This document shows, piece after piece, positions 8,917 through 16,164 of a DNA stretch of 64,000 nt. The DNA is from Cytophagales bacterium. Its GTDB lineage: Bacteria; Bacteroidota; Bacteroidia; Cytophagales; Cyclobacteriaceae. The notes under the pieces are model-generated. The model did no database searches, was not told the DNA's origin, and was given only the letters and a program-made list of their open reading frames with translations. A program made the position numbers and the translations under genes. Positions within the stretch are counted from its first letter, which is position 1. The number at the start of each line of letters is the position of its first letter. The stretch lies in the NCBI GenBank assembly GCA_020402945.1, contig JADBYQ010000002.1, positions 45,219-109,218 on the forward strand. Direction: 5' to 3'.

Positions 8917-8945
8917 TTGTTGATCGATTAAAATAAGTAACTTTA
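8917..8945 (+). promoter_or_regulatory. Putative promoter of the toxin-antitoxin pair
   Basis: TTG (8917-8919), an 18-base spacer, then TAACTTTA (8938-8945), one mismatch from TAnnTTTG. It lies 21 bases before the antitoxin ATG. Confidence 0.35.
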
Positions 8946-8966
8946 ACTTCGAAAAAACTCACGCAG

Positions 8967-9197
8967 ATGGATATTACCACTGAAAAAGCGGAAATTTTGA
9001 AGCGCCTTGATCAAGTCAATGACCTTTCCTTGGTAAGCGCGATAAGAAACCTTCTTGATTTCGGTCTAAGTAAACAAAACTTGGAAAACAATGAGATGGA
9101 AAATTCTATCAACCGTGGCCTTCAGCAGGCGGAAAGAGGCGAGTTAAGACCTCATGAGGAAGTAATCGCAGAAATTAGGGATCGCTATAAGTCGTGA
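8967..9197 (+). CDS. Antitoxin of a RelE/ParE-type pair
   Basis: A 76-residue helical, acidic protein. It starts with a helical DNA-binding-like or dimerising segment (EKAEILKRLDQVNDLSLVSA). Its C-terminal tail (NSINRGLQQAERGELRPHEE followed by VIAEIRDRYKS) is the pattern seen in antitoxins that thread along ParE/RelE toxins. Its stop overlaps the toxin start by four bases (GTGA). By family logic it neutralises the toxin directly and probably represses its own promoter with the toxin as co-repressor. Confidence 0.75.
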   Translation: MDITTEKAEILKRLDQVNDLSLVSAIRNLLDFGLSKQNLENNEMENSINRGLQQAERGELRPHEEVIAEIRDRYKS

Positions 9198-9493
9198 GTT
9201 TTTCTTTGCGATGGACTCCTGAAGCAACAAAAACGCTTCAACAAAATGCCGACTATCTGTTTGAAGAGTGGGGCGATCAGGTTGCCAATGATTTTTTAGA
9301 TCGAGTAGAGGGGTTGCTAGATTTAATTAAGCAAAACTCTCGTATTTACCCACTACACAGTTCATCAAAGACTGTACATAAATGCATCGTCAACAAACGA
9401 ATTATTTTGTTTTTCGAAATCAAGAGCGATAACTTCATCAACTTGCTTACATTCTGGAACACCTACCCGGATCCGGAGAAATTAAAATTATAG
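9194..9493 (+). CDS. RelE/ParE superfamily toxin
   Basis: A 99-residue protein starting at a GTG fused to the antitoxin TGA. The sequence has the compact RelE/ParE plan: RWTPEATKTLQQNADYLFEE (first strand and helices), then a VHKCIVNKRIILFFEIKSDN beta-hairpin core and FINLLTFWNTYPDPEKLKL at the end. The C-terminal strand keeps the FW(N)xRxNP-like position (here FWNTYPDP), closer to the Bacteroidota RelE/ParE toxins than to classical RelE. It is expected either to cleave mRNA on the ribosome or to poison gyrase. Which one cannot be told from sequence alone. Confidence 0.78.
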   Translation: MSFSLRWTPEATKTLQQNADYLFEEWGDQVANDFLDRVEGLLDLIKQNSRIYPLHSSSKTVHKCIVNKRIILFFEIKSDNFINLLTFWNTYPDPEKLKL

Positions 9494-9500
9494 TTCTTTT

Positions 9501-9614
9501 ATGGAAGAAAAGCCCCCGGTCTTTACCTCTTGGAATAGCTGGTACTGGTTAGTGCTCGCGGTGATGGCGTTTCAGGTGGTACTATTCTATTTCCTTACCC
9601 AGTCTTTCAAATGA
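9501..9614 (+). CDS. 37-residue single-pass membrane peptide coupled to the sodium symporter
   Basis: A very short gene whose product has a polar N-terminus (MEEKPPVFTSWNSWYW) and one hydrophobic helix (LVLAVMAFQVVLFYFLTQSF). It ends in TGA overlapping the ATG of the SSS transporter (ATGA at 9611-9614), which argues strongly that it is translated. The layout recalls the small-subunit genes found upstream of some solute:sodium symporters, but those are about twice as long. It probably binds or stabilises the transporter. It starts 7 bases after the toxin stop, so the toxin-antitoxin promoter may read into it. Confidence 0.65.
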   Translation: MEEKPPVFTSWNSWYWLVLAVMAFQVVLFYFLTQSFK

Positions 9615-11329
9615 ATGTAGTTGATTGGATTGTTCTTTTCGGAACTATTTTTTCCATCGTACTATATGGCGTTTGGAAAACAAGAGGATCAAGAAATATT
9701 GAAGGCTATCTTAAGGGAGACAACACCATGAAGTGGTGGATGATCGGAGTATCCATCATGGCTACCCAGGCAAGTGCAATTACTTTTCTATCTACTCCAG
9801 GTCAGGCCATCGAAGATGGGATGCGTTTTATTCAATTCTATTTTGGCTTACCACTCGCGATGGTAATCATTTCCGTTACAATGGTTCCTATTTACTATCG
9901 ACTAAAAGTGTATACGGCCTATGAATATTTAGAAACACGTTTTGACTTAAAGACTCGGACCTTAGCGGCAATCTTGTTCTTAATGCTTCGAGGATTGTCG
10001 GCAGGAATTACTCTGTTTGCTCCTTCACTTGTACTCTCAACGATATTGGGCTGGAATATTTTCCTCACTACTTTCCTGATTGGCGCACTGGTTATTATTT
10101 ATACGGTATCGGGAGGAACCCGAGCCGTGAGTCTTACTCAACGGCAGCAGATGACGGTGATAATGGGCGGGATGATATTGGCAGGAATCATTGCTTATCG
10201 GCTCTTGCCAGATCATGTTTCGTTTGGCGACACTATTCAGATTGCAGGGGAGTTGGGAAAGCTCAACATCATCACCACTAATTTCAGCTGGAACGATCGC
10301 TTTAATATGTGGTCGGGACTAATTGCATCGACCTTTTTGTTTCTGTCTTATTTTGGCACCGATCAATCACAAGTAGGGAGATATCTCGGTGGTAAGTCAA
10401 TTCGCGAAAGCCGAATGGGGCTCATCATGAATGGCCTGTTGAAGATCCCCATGCAATTTGTAATTCTATTTATCGGAGTGTTGGTTTTTGTATTCTATCT
10501 CTTCGTTCAACCACCTGTTTTCCACAATCAAACTTTAAAAGGTCAGGCAATGCAAACAGGGCAAGCAGACTCACTTCGTTTGCTAGATATGCGATATGAT
10601 GAATTGTATAGTAGAAAGCAGGTTGCTGTAAATGGTTTGGTTCAAGGTATTCAGGAAAACGATCTTAAAAGAAAGGAAGAATCGAAATTGGTGTATCAAT
10701 CCATCAAAGAAGAAGAAGCCCAAATCAGAAAAGAGGTGAAAGCGAAAATCGCTGCGGCTATTCCCGGAGCCAAGACACAAGACCGCGACTATATTTTTCT
10801 AAACTTTGTACTCAATTATCTGCCGCATGGAATTATCGGTTTACTACTGGCGGTCATGTTCTCAGCGGCCATGTCTTCCATGGCGTCAGAGTTGAATGCG
10901 CTTGCCTCAACGACTACTGTTGATATTTACAAACGATCTTTCAAGCCAGAAGCATCGGCCTTACATTACCTAAATGCATCTAAGTATTTTACCATTTTGT
11001 GGGCCGTCATTGCCATGGTTTTTGCGGCATTGGCCAATTTTGCCGAAAACCTCATTCAGTTTGTGAACATTGTGGGTTCACTCTTTTACGGAACGATCCT
11101 CGGAATCTTTTTAGTCGCTTTCTATTTAAAGCATGTCAAGAGTAACGCTATTTTCATTGCTGCGCTAATAGGCGAATCGTGTGTGCTCGTATGCTACTTT
11201 TATTTCTATGAAGAAATCGCTTTTCTATACTACAATATCATTGGCTGTGTAGTAGTGGTAACACTTGCTTTGTTAATTCAAGTCGCCTCTAAAAAAGAAA
11301 ACCTCTCTGAGCATCTCAAAGGGGTTTAA
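9611..11329 (+). CDS. Sodium:solute symporter (SSS family)
   Basis: A 572-residue polytopic inner-membrane transporter with about 13 hydrophobic segments. Family features are the N-terminal WIVLFGTIFSIVLYGVWKTR helix, KWWMIGVSIMATQASAITFL with the TM1 sodium-site region, GTRAVSLTQRQQM in the loop after TM5, and AVMFSAAMSSMASELNALAS near TM8 with the conserved serines. Residues about 300-385 form a long charged cytoplasmic insertion (many Glu/Lys), unusual but seen in Bacteroidota members. The substrate is unknown; sugars, sialic acid, nucleosides and myo-inositol are all possible. Its 5' end overlaps the 37-residue membrane peptide. Confidence 0.9.
   Translation: MNVVDWIVLFGTIFSIVLYGVWKTRGSRNIEGYLKGDNTMKWWMIGVSIMATQASAITFLSTPGQAIEDGMRFIQFYFGLPLAMVIISVTMVPIYYRLKVYTAYEYLETRFDLKTRTLAAILFLMLRGLSAGITLFAPSLVLSTILGWNIFLTTFLIGALVIIYTVSGGTRAVSLTQRQQMTVIMGGMILAGIIAYRLLPDHVSFGDTIQIAGELGKLNIITTNFSWNDRFNMWSGLIASTFLFLSYFGTDQSQVGRYLGGKSIRESRMGLIMNGLLKIPMQFVILFIGVLVFVFYLFVQPPVFHNQTLKGQAMQTGQADSLRLLDMRYDELYSRKQVAVNGLVQGIQENDLKRKEESKLVYQSIKEEEAQIRKEVKAKIAAAIPGAKTQDRDYIFLNFVLNYLPHGIIGLLLAVMFSAAMSSMASELNALASTTTVDIYKRSFKPEASALHYLNASKYFTILWAVIAMVFAALANFAENLIQFVNIVGSLFYGTILGIFLVAFYLKHVKSNAIFIAALIGESCVLVCYFYFYEEIAFLYYNIIGCVVVVTLALLIQVASKKENLSEHLKGV
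11291..11327 (-). terminator. Terminator for the DUF2911 gene, inside the 3' end of the symporter gene
   Basis: On the minus strand an imperfect 12-bp stem (AACCCCTTTGAG with CTCAGAGAGGTT, loop ATG) is followed by TTTTCTTTTTT. It sits 20 bases beyond the stop of the minus-strand DUF2911 gene and lies antisense to the last codons of the symporter. Confidence 0.6.
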
Positions 11330-11347
11330 CTTGTCAGGTTGAATAAA

Positions 11348-12196
11348 TTACTTCAATGACTTTTGAAGCTCTTCGTTCATTTTTTGATAGTCAGCATTTT
11401 TTGCTTTGATTGATTCTTCCAAAGAAACTTTAGATGTGGCCAAAGCACCTGCTTTGTCATTCAGTCCTTTTTGGATGCGGGCTTTTTGGTAAAGGATCCA
11501 GAAAGCTGTTGGGTCAGCTTCCACTGCCTTATTCACAAAAGCTAACGCCTGGTTCAGATCTTTTCCGTTTTCTAAATAATACACGGCAGCATTAAAGTAG
11601 TTGTTTGGATTAACCTTTGTGTTAGCTTCGATGGACTTCATCACTTTGGCATCGAAATCGACTGTGATCGGCACCTTTACAGAGGTATTTTCCCACATGA
11701 TTTGAAGGTTAGCTGACTTACTGTTTTCTGCGAAGTCGGCAATCTCAAGTGTAAACGTTTCTACTTTCTCAGTTAACTTTTCAGACTTAACTACCACGCG
11801 AGCTTGATCTTTTGTTTGATCATAACGTTCAGTACTGCCGCCCATAGCCACATCTTTGTAAAGAATTACAGTCCATTCAGCAGCGCCAGGAATAGAAAGC
11901 AACAAATAGGTTCCTTTGGGAACATCAACACCGCCAAATTTCACATCATCGCTAAATGTTACTTTTGATCCGGTGTTGGCAGCTGTGCGCCACAATTTCC
12001 CGTAAGGAGTTAAAAAATCACCCGTAGCTCCAAAAATCTTGCGGCCTTTTGCTTTAGGGCGTGAGTACTCAATTTTCACCTCGGTAAGACCGACTACGTT
12101 AGTAACTGTAGAGGCTGTACTAGGCTGCGGAGTTTGCACTTGTGCCTGAGCAGCTAAGCCAACCACCAGTAATGCAATCACTAAAATGTTTTTCAT
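11348..12196 (-). CDS. DUF2911 domain protein with C-terminal TPR
   Basis: About 282 residues. I placed the start at the ATG giving MKNILVIALLVVGLAAQAQ, a clean signal peptide; a longer frame exists but would run through the promoter. Residues about 25-180 match DUF2911, a periplasmic beta-sandwich of Bacteroidota: KIEYSRPKAKGRKIFGA, then LWRTAANTGSKVTFSDDVKF and VPKGTYLLLSIPG. The C-terminal 80 residues form one or two TPR-like helical hairpins (NYFNAAVYYLENGKDLNQAL, AFWILYQKARIQKGLNDKAG). The function is unknown. It has a perfect -7 element TAAATTTG 28 bases before the ATG. Confidence 0.85.
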   Translation of the reverse strand: MKNILVIALLVVGLAAQAQVQTPQPSTASTVTNVVGLTEVKIEYSRPKAKGRKIFGATGDFLTPYGKLWRTAANTGSKVTFSDDVKFGGVDVPKGTYLLLSIPGAAEWTVILYKDVAMGGSTERYDQTKDQARVVVKSEKLTEKVETFTLEIADFAENSKSANLQIMWENTSVKVPITVDFDAKVMKSIEANTKVNPNNYFNAAVYYLENGKDLNQALAFVNKAVEADPTAFWILYQKARIQKGLNDKAGALATSKVSLEESIKAKNADYQKMNEELQKSLK

Positions 12197-12223
12197 ATAA
12201 GTTTGTGTGTTTAATTTGAGTCG

Positions 12224-12231
12224 CAAATTTA
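12224..12231 (-). promoter_or_regulatory. -7 promoter element of the DUF2911 gene
   Basis: TAAATTTG on the minus strand is a perfect match to TAnnTTTG. A possible -33 TTTG lies 22 bases further upstream (12257-12254), inside the start of the divergent glycosylase gene. Confidence 0.5.
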
Positions 12232-12248
12232 TAAGAATTACTTTATCA

Positions 12249-12836
12249 ATGGCCAAACTAACCAACTCCTTTTACCAGCGGCAAGACGTTGTGGAGATCG
12301 CGCGCGAGTTAATAGGTAAAGTGTTGGTAACCAACGTTAACGAAACGTTAACAAGTGGTGTAATTGTAGAGACCGAAGCCTATTCAGGCAACGAGCGTGG
12401 TTGCCACGCCTACAATGGCATGACGGAACGGAACAAAGTGATGTTTGACGTGGGTGGTAGAGCATATATTTATTTGTGTTATGGCATCCATCAAATGATG
12501 AATGTGGTGACCAATGAGAAAGGAAAAGCAGACGCGGTGTTAATCCGAGCACTGAAGCCGTTGGCAGGTATTGACCGCATGCTGGAAAGAGCGAAAGCAA
12601 ATTCAATCAAGAGACTAACGAGTGGCCCAGGAAAACTGACGAAAGCATTAGGCATTGGTCGAAAGTTGAATGGACAATCATTAAAAGGTTCCGAAATTTG
12701 GATTGAAGATCAAGGAATCACAATTGCAAGACAGCACGTTGTATCTTCGCCTCGGATTGGTATTGACTATGCGGGAGAAGATGCTCTTTTACCCTGGCGA
12801 TTTTCTTTAAAAGACAGTGAATGGGTAAGCAGGTAA
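12249..12836 (+). CDS. 3-methyladenine DNA glycosylase (AAG/MPG family)
   Basis: A 195-residue base-excision repair enzyme of the alkyladenine glycosylase fold. The start ATG at 12249 gives MAKLTNSFYQRQDVVEIARE, the family N-terminus; a longer frame adds 14 residues with no homology. VIVETEAYSG (about 41-50) contains the catalytic Glu and AYIYLCYGIHQMMNVVT the base-intercalating region. RLTSGPGKLTKALGI and SPRIGIDYAG are conserved further on. It removes alkylated or deaminated purines (3-methyladenine, hypoxanthine), leaving an abasic site. Four bases separate it from the OmpA-type gene, so they may share a transcript even though the functions are unrelated. Confidence 0.92.
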   Translation: MAKLTNSFYQRQDVVEIARELIGKVLVTNVNETLTSGVIVETEAYSGNERGCHAYNGMTERNKVMFDVGGRAYIYLCYGIHQMMNVVTNEKGKADAVLIRALKPLAGIDRMLERAKANSIKRLTSGPGKLTKALGIGRKLNGQSLKGSEIWIEDQGITIARQHVVSSPRIGIDYAGEDALLPWRFSLKDSEWVSR

Positions 12837-12840
12837 AAAA

Positions 12841-14418
12841 ATGAAGGGAAAAATGGTAAGTGGTGAATGGTTGAATGTTAGTTGGAGATCGACCTCTTTA
12901 TTGGGAATGTTACTTTTTCACTTATTGCAGTCGGTAAGCGCACAAGAATTAAATCCGTTTAAGCTAGTCAATTCCGTTTATGACGAGCAAAGCCCGGTGA
13001 TTAGTCCCGATGGGAAAGTGCTTTACCTAACGCTTGCAAAACACCCACAAAACGTTGGAGGAAATAAGGACCCCGGAGATATTTGGGTTTCGCTAAATTT
13101 AGATGGGGTATGGCAGGCGCCTATTCACGGAGGCACTGAAATAAACAACGAGAACTATAACGCGGCAATAGGCTTCAATCAAGATGGTACCAAGTTGTTT
13201 TTAGCTGGGCATTATTCAAAAAATGGCGTTGTCAGCACTCAGGGTATTTCGTTTAGTGAAAAAGCGAGTAGTGGGTGGTCGATTCCAAAAAATATCTCGA
13301 TACCCTATTTTCTAAATAAATCGGATCAATTTAGCGCAGCGATTAATGATGATCAAAGTATTCTTGTTTATTCTGCTGTATCGTATGTAACGACAGGAGC
13401 CGAAGATATTTACATCTGCACCCGTCAAAATGGTAAGTGGAGTGAGCCTGTGAATGTTGGAAAGCAAATCAATACGGCTCGACAAGAAGTAACTCCATGG
13501 CTCAGTGCCGATACTAAGACTATTTATTTTGCATCCAATGGTTGGCAAGGCTTCGGTAGTTTTGACATTTTTAAATCGGAAAGACTAGATGATACATGGA
13601 AAAATTGGTCCACCCCAATCAAGTTAGGCAGTGCAATCAATTCTGAAGCGCGTGAACTTTTCTATCGAGACATCAATGGAAAAACCCTATTTACAACTAC
13701 CCGGGATAGCGATGGGTATGGCGATATTCGTCAACAGTTGGCTGCCAACGAGCCACTGATTGTAGATACGGTGAGAAAAATAGTGGAGCAAAAGTACGTG
13801 CCCACAAGCTCAAAATACGTATCGATCTCCGGTAGTGTTACCAATGTCAAGGGTGGCAACGGACTAGCAGCCAAGCTTATCTTTAAAACCGATTCAAGCT
13901 TTGTCGTTAGCTCTGCCAACAGTGGGAAATATCAAATTCAAATCCCAACCACTAGAACCTACACGATTGAAGTTCAAAAAAAGGGGTTTGTAAATGTAGT
14001 GGAGCGATTGGATCTTAACTCGATGAAGGTAAACTCACTTCAAATGAATTTTAGATTGCAACCCATCGAAGTAGGGACGGTCGTTAATTTAAAAAGTGTA
14101 TTGTTTAACACAGGTACCACAACTTTGCTGGAAGAGTCGTACCCCGAGCTTGATGCGGTGGTTGATTTTCTCGATGAAAACGCAAAAGTGGAAATTCAGT
14201 TAGAGGGTCACACGGACAATAGAGGAGACGCCAAGAAAAATTTGACTTTGTCGCAAGAGCGTGTAGCTAGAATCAAGTCCTACTTGGTCTCAAAAGGAAT
14301 TTCAGGAAAACGTGTAAAAGGCAAAGGCTTTGGAGGCACGAAACCAATAGCCACAGGGGACTCTGAAGAATCCAGAAAACTCAACAGGCGGGTGGAATTC
14401 CTGATTGTGAAGAGTTAG
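12841..14418 (+). CDS. PD40 beta-propeller / carboxypeptidase-regulatory / OmpA-domain protein (PorE-like)
   Basis: A 525-residue envelope protein. After a signal peptide (LLGMLLFHLLQSVSAQ) come PD40/WD40-like repeats (SPVISPDGKVLYLTLAK, AAIGFNQDGTKLFLAG, TPWLSADTKTIYFASNG), roughly residues 45-290. A CarboxypepD_reg-like sandwich follows (about 325-410), then an OmpA C-terminal peptidoglycan-binding domain (about 415-525, with LEGHTDNRGDAKKN and LTLSQERVARIKSYL). This domain order matches the type IX secretion component PorE except that no N-terminal TPR is visible. It probably anchors an outer-membrane or T9SS assembly to peptidoglycan. The N-terminal 20 codons are unusually Met/Gly/Trp-rich and may derive from a repeat. 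Confidence 0.85.
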   Translation: MKGKMVSGEWLNVSWRSTSLLGMLLFHLLQSVSAQELNPFKLVNSVYDEQSPVISPDGKVLYLTLAKHPQNVGGNKDPGDIWVSLNLDGVWQAPIHGGTEINNENYNAAIGFNQDGTKLFLAGHYSKNGVVSTQGISFSEKASSGWSIPKNISIPYFLNKSDQFSAAINDDQSILVYSAVSYVTTGAEDIYICTRQNGKWSEPVNVGKQINTARQEVTPWLSADTKTIYFASNGWQGFGSFDIFKSERLDDTWKNWSTPIKLGSAINSEARELFYRDINGKTLFTTTRDSDGYGDIRQQLAANEPLIVDTVRKIVEQKYVPTSSKYVSISGSVTNVKGGNGLAAKLIFKTDSSFVVSSANSGKYQIQIPTTRTYTIEVQKKGFVNVVERLDLNSMKVNSLQMNFRLQPIEVGTVVNLKSVLFNTGTTTLLEESYPELDAVVDFLDENAKVEIQLEGHTDNRGDAKKNLTLSQERVARIKSYLVSKGISGKRVKGKGFGGTKPIATGDSEESRKLNRRVEFLIVKS

Positions 14419-14430
14419 TTGTAGTCCTTG

Positions 14431-14466
14431 AACCCCAATTTTGCAGCCAACTGCAAAATCTGGGTT
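14431..14466. terminator. Bidirectional hairpin between convergent genes
   Basis: A 16-bp stem (14431-14446 with 14451-14466, mismatches only at two adjacent positions) and a CCAA loop lie between the OmpA-type gene and the convergent DUF3667 gene. The T-tract is weak on both sides, so termination is inferred from position and stem strength. Confidence 0.5.
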
Positions 14467-14522
14467 TAAAGAACACCATCGTTTGTTCAACGGGTGAGTT
14501 AAGTTTGTTTCCCGGTTAAGCG

Positions 14523-15362
14523 TCACAATGACCAAATCGTCACAAAGAACAAGATCGCCCGGTACACCTCAAGAGCAACCTTTAGAAACAAAATCATAAG
14601 ACCTGCTTTTATAAAAAGCCGCCATCCTTGCTCTCCATAGAATACACCTCCGGAACGGAGTAGAAAATAGAGATTGGTAGAAATAAAAATCGCTGTAAGT
14701 ATTTCCTCATTAAGGAAACGGCCTAGTCCAAAAAAAGCCGCTAAAAGAGAGAGTACAATTGCATTTACAAAAAGATTGAAGCAGGCCAATTCAACGAGGT
14801 ACCCCACATGATCTGTGAAGAATCGATTCCTCTTCTGATACAAGAGATTTAATGGAAGAGAGCCGATAAACACAAAAATCATTACCATTAGCTTTGCAAA
14901 TCCGGTTGTCTTAAGGTTATATACCAGACTAAACGAACTTAGTTCCATGCCCAGGCTAACTATTTTATGCGCAATAATTGGTTGATAGAAACCACGAAAG
15001 GGCGATAGCAATTGTGTGTTAAGTGACGCATTGAACAACTGAATCAGCGGAAAGAAAAAATAAATAAGGTTTAAGACAAAGAACAGGGAAGTGGGATTAA
15101 GATACTTTACCCGTCTTCCTTCAGCAAATTCCCTCGAAATGAATCCCGGCTTTTTCAAGACAAGCCAAAGCGTCTTGATCATTTTGCTATCGGCAAACGT
15201 GATGGCAACCAGTAGGTTGCTCAAGAACGTTTTGAACGACCGATCAGAAGCCCTTATCACTTTCTCGCCACACTGATTACAGTAGTTTCCGGTAAATACA
15301 GTGCCACAACTTTTACAGGTTATTGAAGAAGTATCAGATGAATTCATAGTTTGACTCGCCAA
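14523..15362 (-). CDS. DUF3667 membrane protein with zinc ribbon
   Basis: A 279-residue protein. Residues about 15-35 form a zinc ribbon: CKSCGTVFTGNYCNQCGEK, four cysteines. An amphipathic segment follows (ASDRSFKTFLSNLL), then FADSKMIKTLWLVLKKPGFI and EFAEGRRVKYLNPTSLFFVL, the conserved DUF3667 block. Four to five transmembrane helices lie after residue 85. The family is widespread in Bacteroidota with no known role. The gene starts two bases after the stop of the HEAT-like gene, so the two form a transcription unit. Confidence 0.88.
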   Translation of the reverse strand: MASQTMNSSDTSSITCKSCGTVFTGNYCNQCGEKVIRASDRSFKTFLSNLLVAITFADSKMIKTLWLVLKKPGFISREFAEGRRVKYLNPTSLFFVLNLIYFFFPLIQLFNASLNTQLLSPFRGFYQPIIAHKIVSLGMELSSFSLVYNLKTTGFAKLMVMIFVFIGSLPLNLLYQKRNRFFTDHVGYLVELACFNLFVNAIVLSLLAAFFGLGRFLNEEILTAIFISTNLYFLLRSGGVFYGEQGWRLFIKAGLMILFLKVALEVYRAILFFVTIWSL

Positions 15363-15364
15363 AG

Positions 15365-15886
15365 TTATCGCTTTAATTCGTTCAATACGCGGATGCCACG
15401 AGATCGGAATCCTGCGCTTGCAAAGGGCAATTGGTCTTCAATGAGCGGAATGATTTCGTTCTTTAGTTCCGGGTTTTCTTTCGCCAGATTGCTTAACACA
15501 GTCATGGAAAAAACGCGCACCGCAATTGGCTCCTTTGGATTAGCAAGACAACGGAAGCAAAAATCAAAAACCTTACCCTGTAGATTTCTCGGTATAGCAA
15601 CAAACTGCAACAATCTGATCGTATTTCTTTTCACGGCAACGTGCGCTGCTGGCAATTCGGCAAAGTCAATCAATTTTTTTAAATGTCCCTTGATCAATGC
15701 AGGATGGTTTTGTACGCAATAACTAATCGGCCAGGCAGCCCGTTGCGTTACCCGATAGGGGCCCTTCAAGAAAATAGACACCAATAATTGGAAACGTGCA
15801 GGATCATACCCCACGTAGTCGACAATCCTGCTCGTAGTGGCTTTTGAATGTTCCCTTAGAATCAATTTTAACAAATTCATTATCAA
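15365..15886 (-). CDS. HEAT-like helical-repeat protein
   Basis: A 173-residue, basic, all-helical protein with no signal or membrane segment. Repeating helix pairs can be seen: RFQLLVSIFLKGPYRVTQRA, WPISYCVQNHPALIKGHLKK, RNTIRLLQFVAIPRNLQGKV, VFSMTVLSNLAKENPELKNE. The spacing fits HEAT/ARM-type repeats. I do not know a specific function; such proteins usually bind other proteins. It is first gene of a pair with the DUF3667 gene. The upstream A/T-rich intergenic stretch should hold its promoter, but no perfect -7 element was found. Confidence 0.65.
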   Translation of the reverse strand: MIMNLLKLILREHSKATTSRIVDYVGYDPARFQLLVSIFLKGPYRVTQRAAWPISYCVQNHPALIKGHLKKLIDFAELPAAHVAVKRNTIRLLQFVAIPRNLQGKVFDFCFRCLANPKEPIAVRVFSMTVLSNLAKENPELKNEIIPLIEDQLPFASAGFRSRGIRVLNELKR

Positions 15887-16164
15887 TAATTTACATCATT
15901 TAAATCATTATAACTAACTGATTATTAGGTTTTTTATATTGTATCGCTTAAGTTTAAATTCAATTTAACCGGTGTGTGCTATGCAGCTATTTTTTACCAT
16001 CGCTTCTATTACCTGTTTTCAACTAGGCCTTTGCTTTTTTTGTTTTTACAAGAAGCAATATAAGCTAGCGTAAGAGAGGTTAATCGAAGTATTCCATTTT
16101 TAAAACAGCCAACTAGTGATGGCATGGATAGGTTCTGCTAACTTGCAGGCTTAATTTTTTATTA
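15887..16164. other. A/T-rich divergent intergenic region
   Basis: 278 bases between the HEAT-like gene and the ABC-F gene hold no convincing reading frame. TTAATTTTTTATTAG just before the ABC-F GTG includes TAATTTTT, one mismatch from the -7 consensus. No tRNA or strong hairpin was seen. Confidence 0.5.

Noticed and set aside
12197..12265. 23-codon extension of the DUF2911 gene
   Set aside because: It would place the start upstream of the perfect -7 element and before a clear signal peptide.
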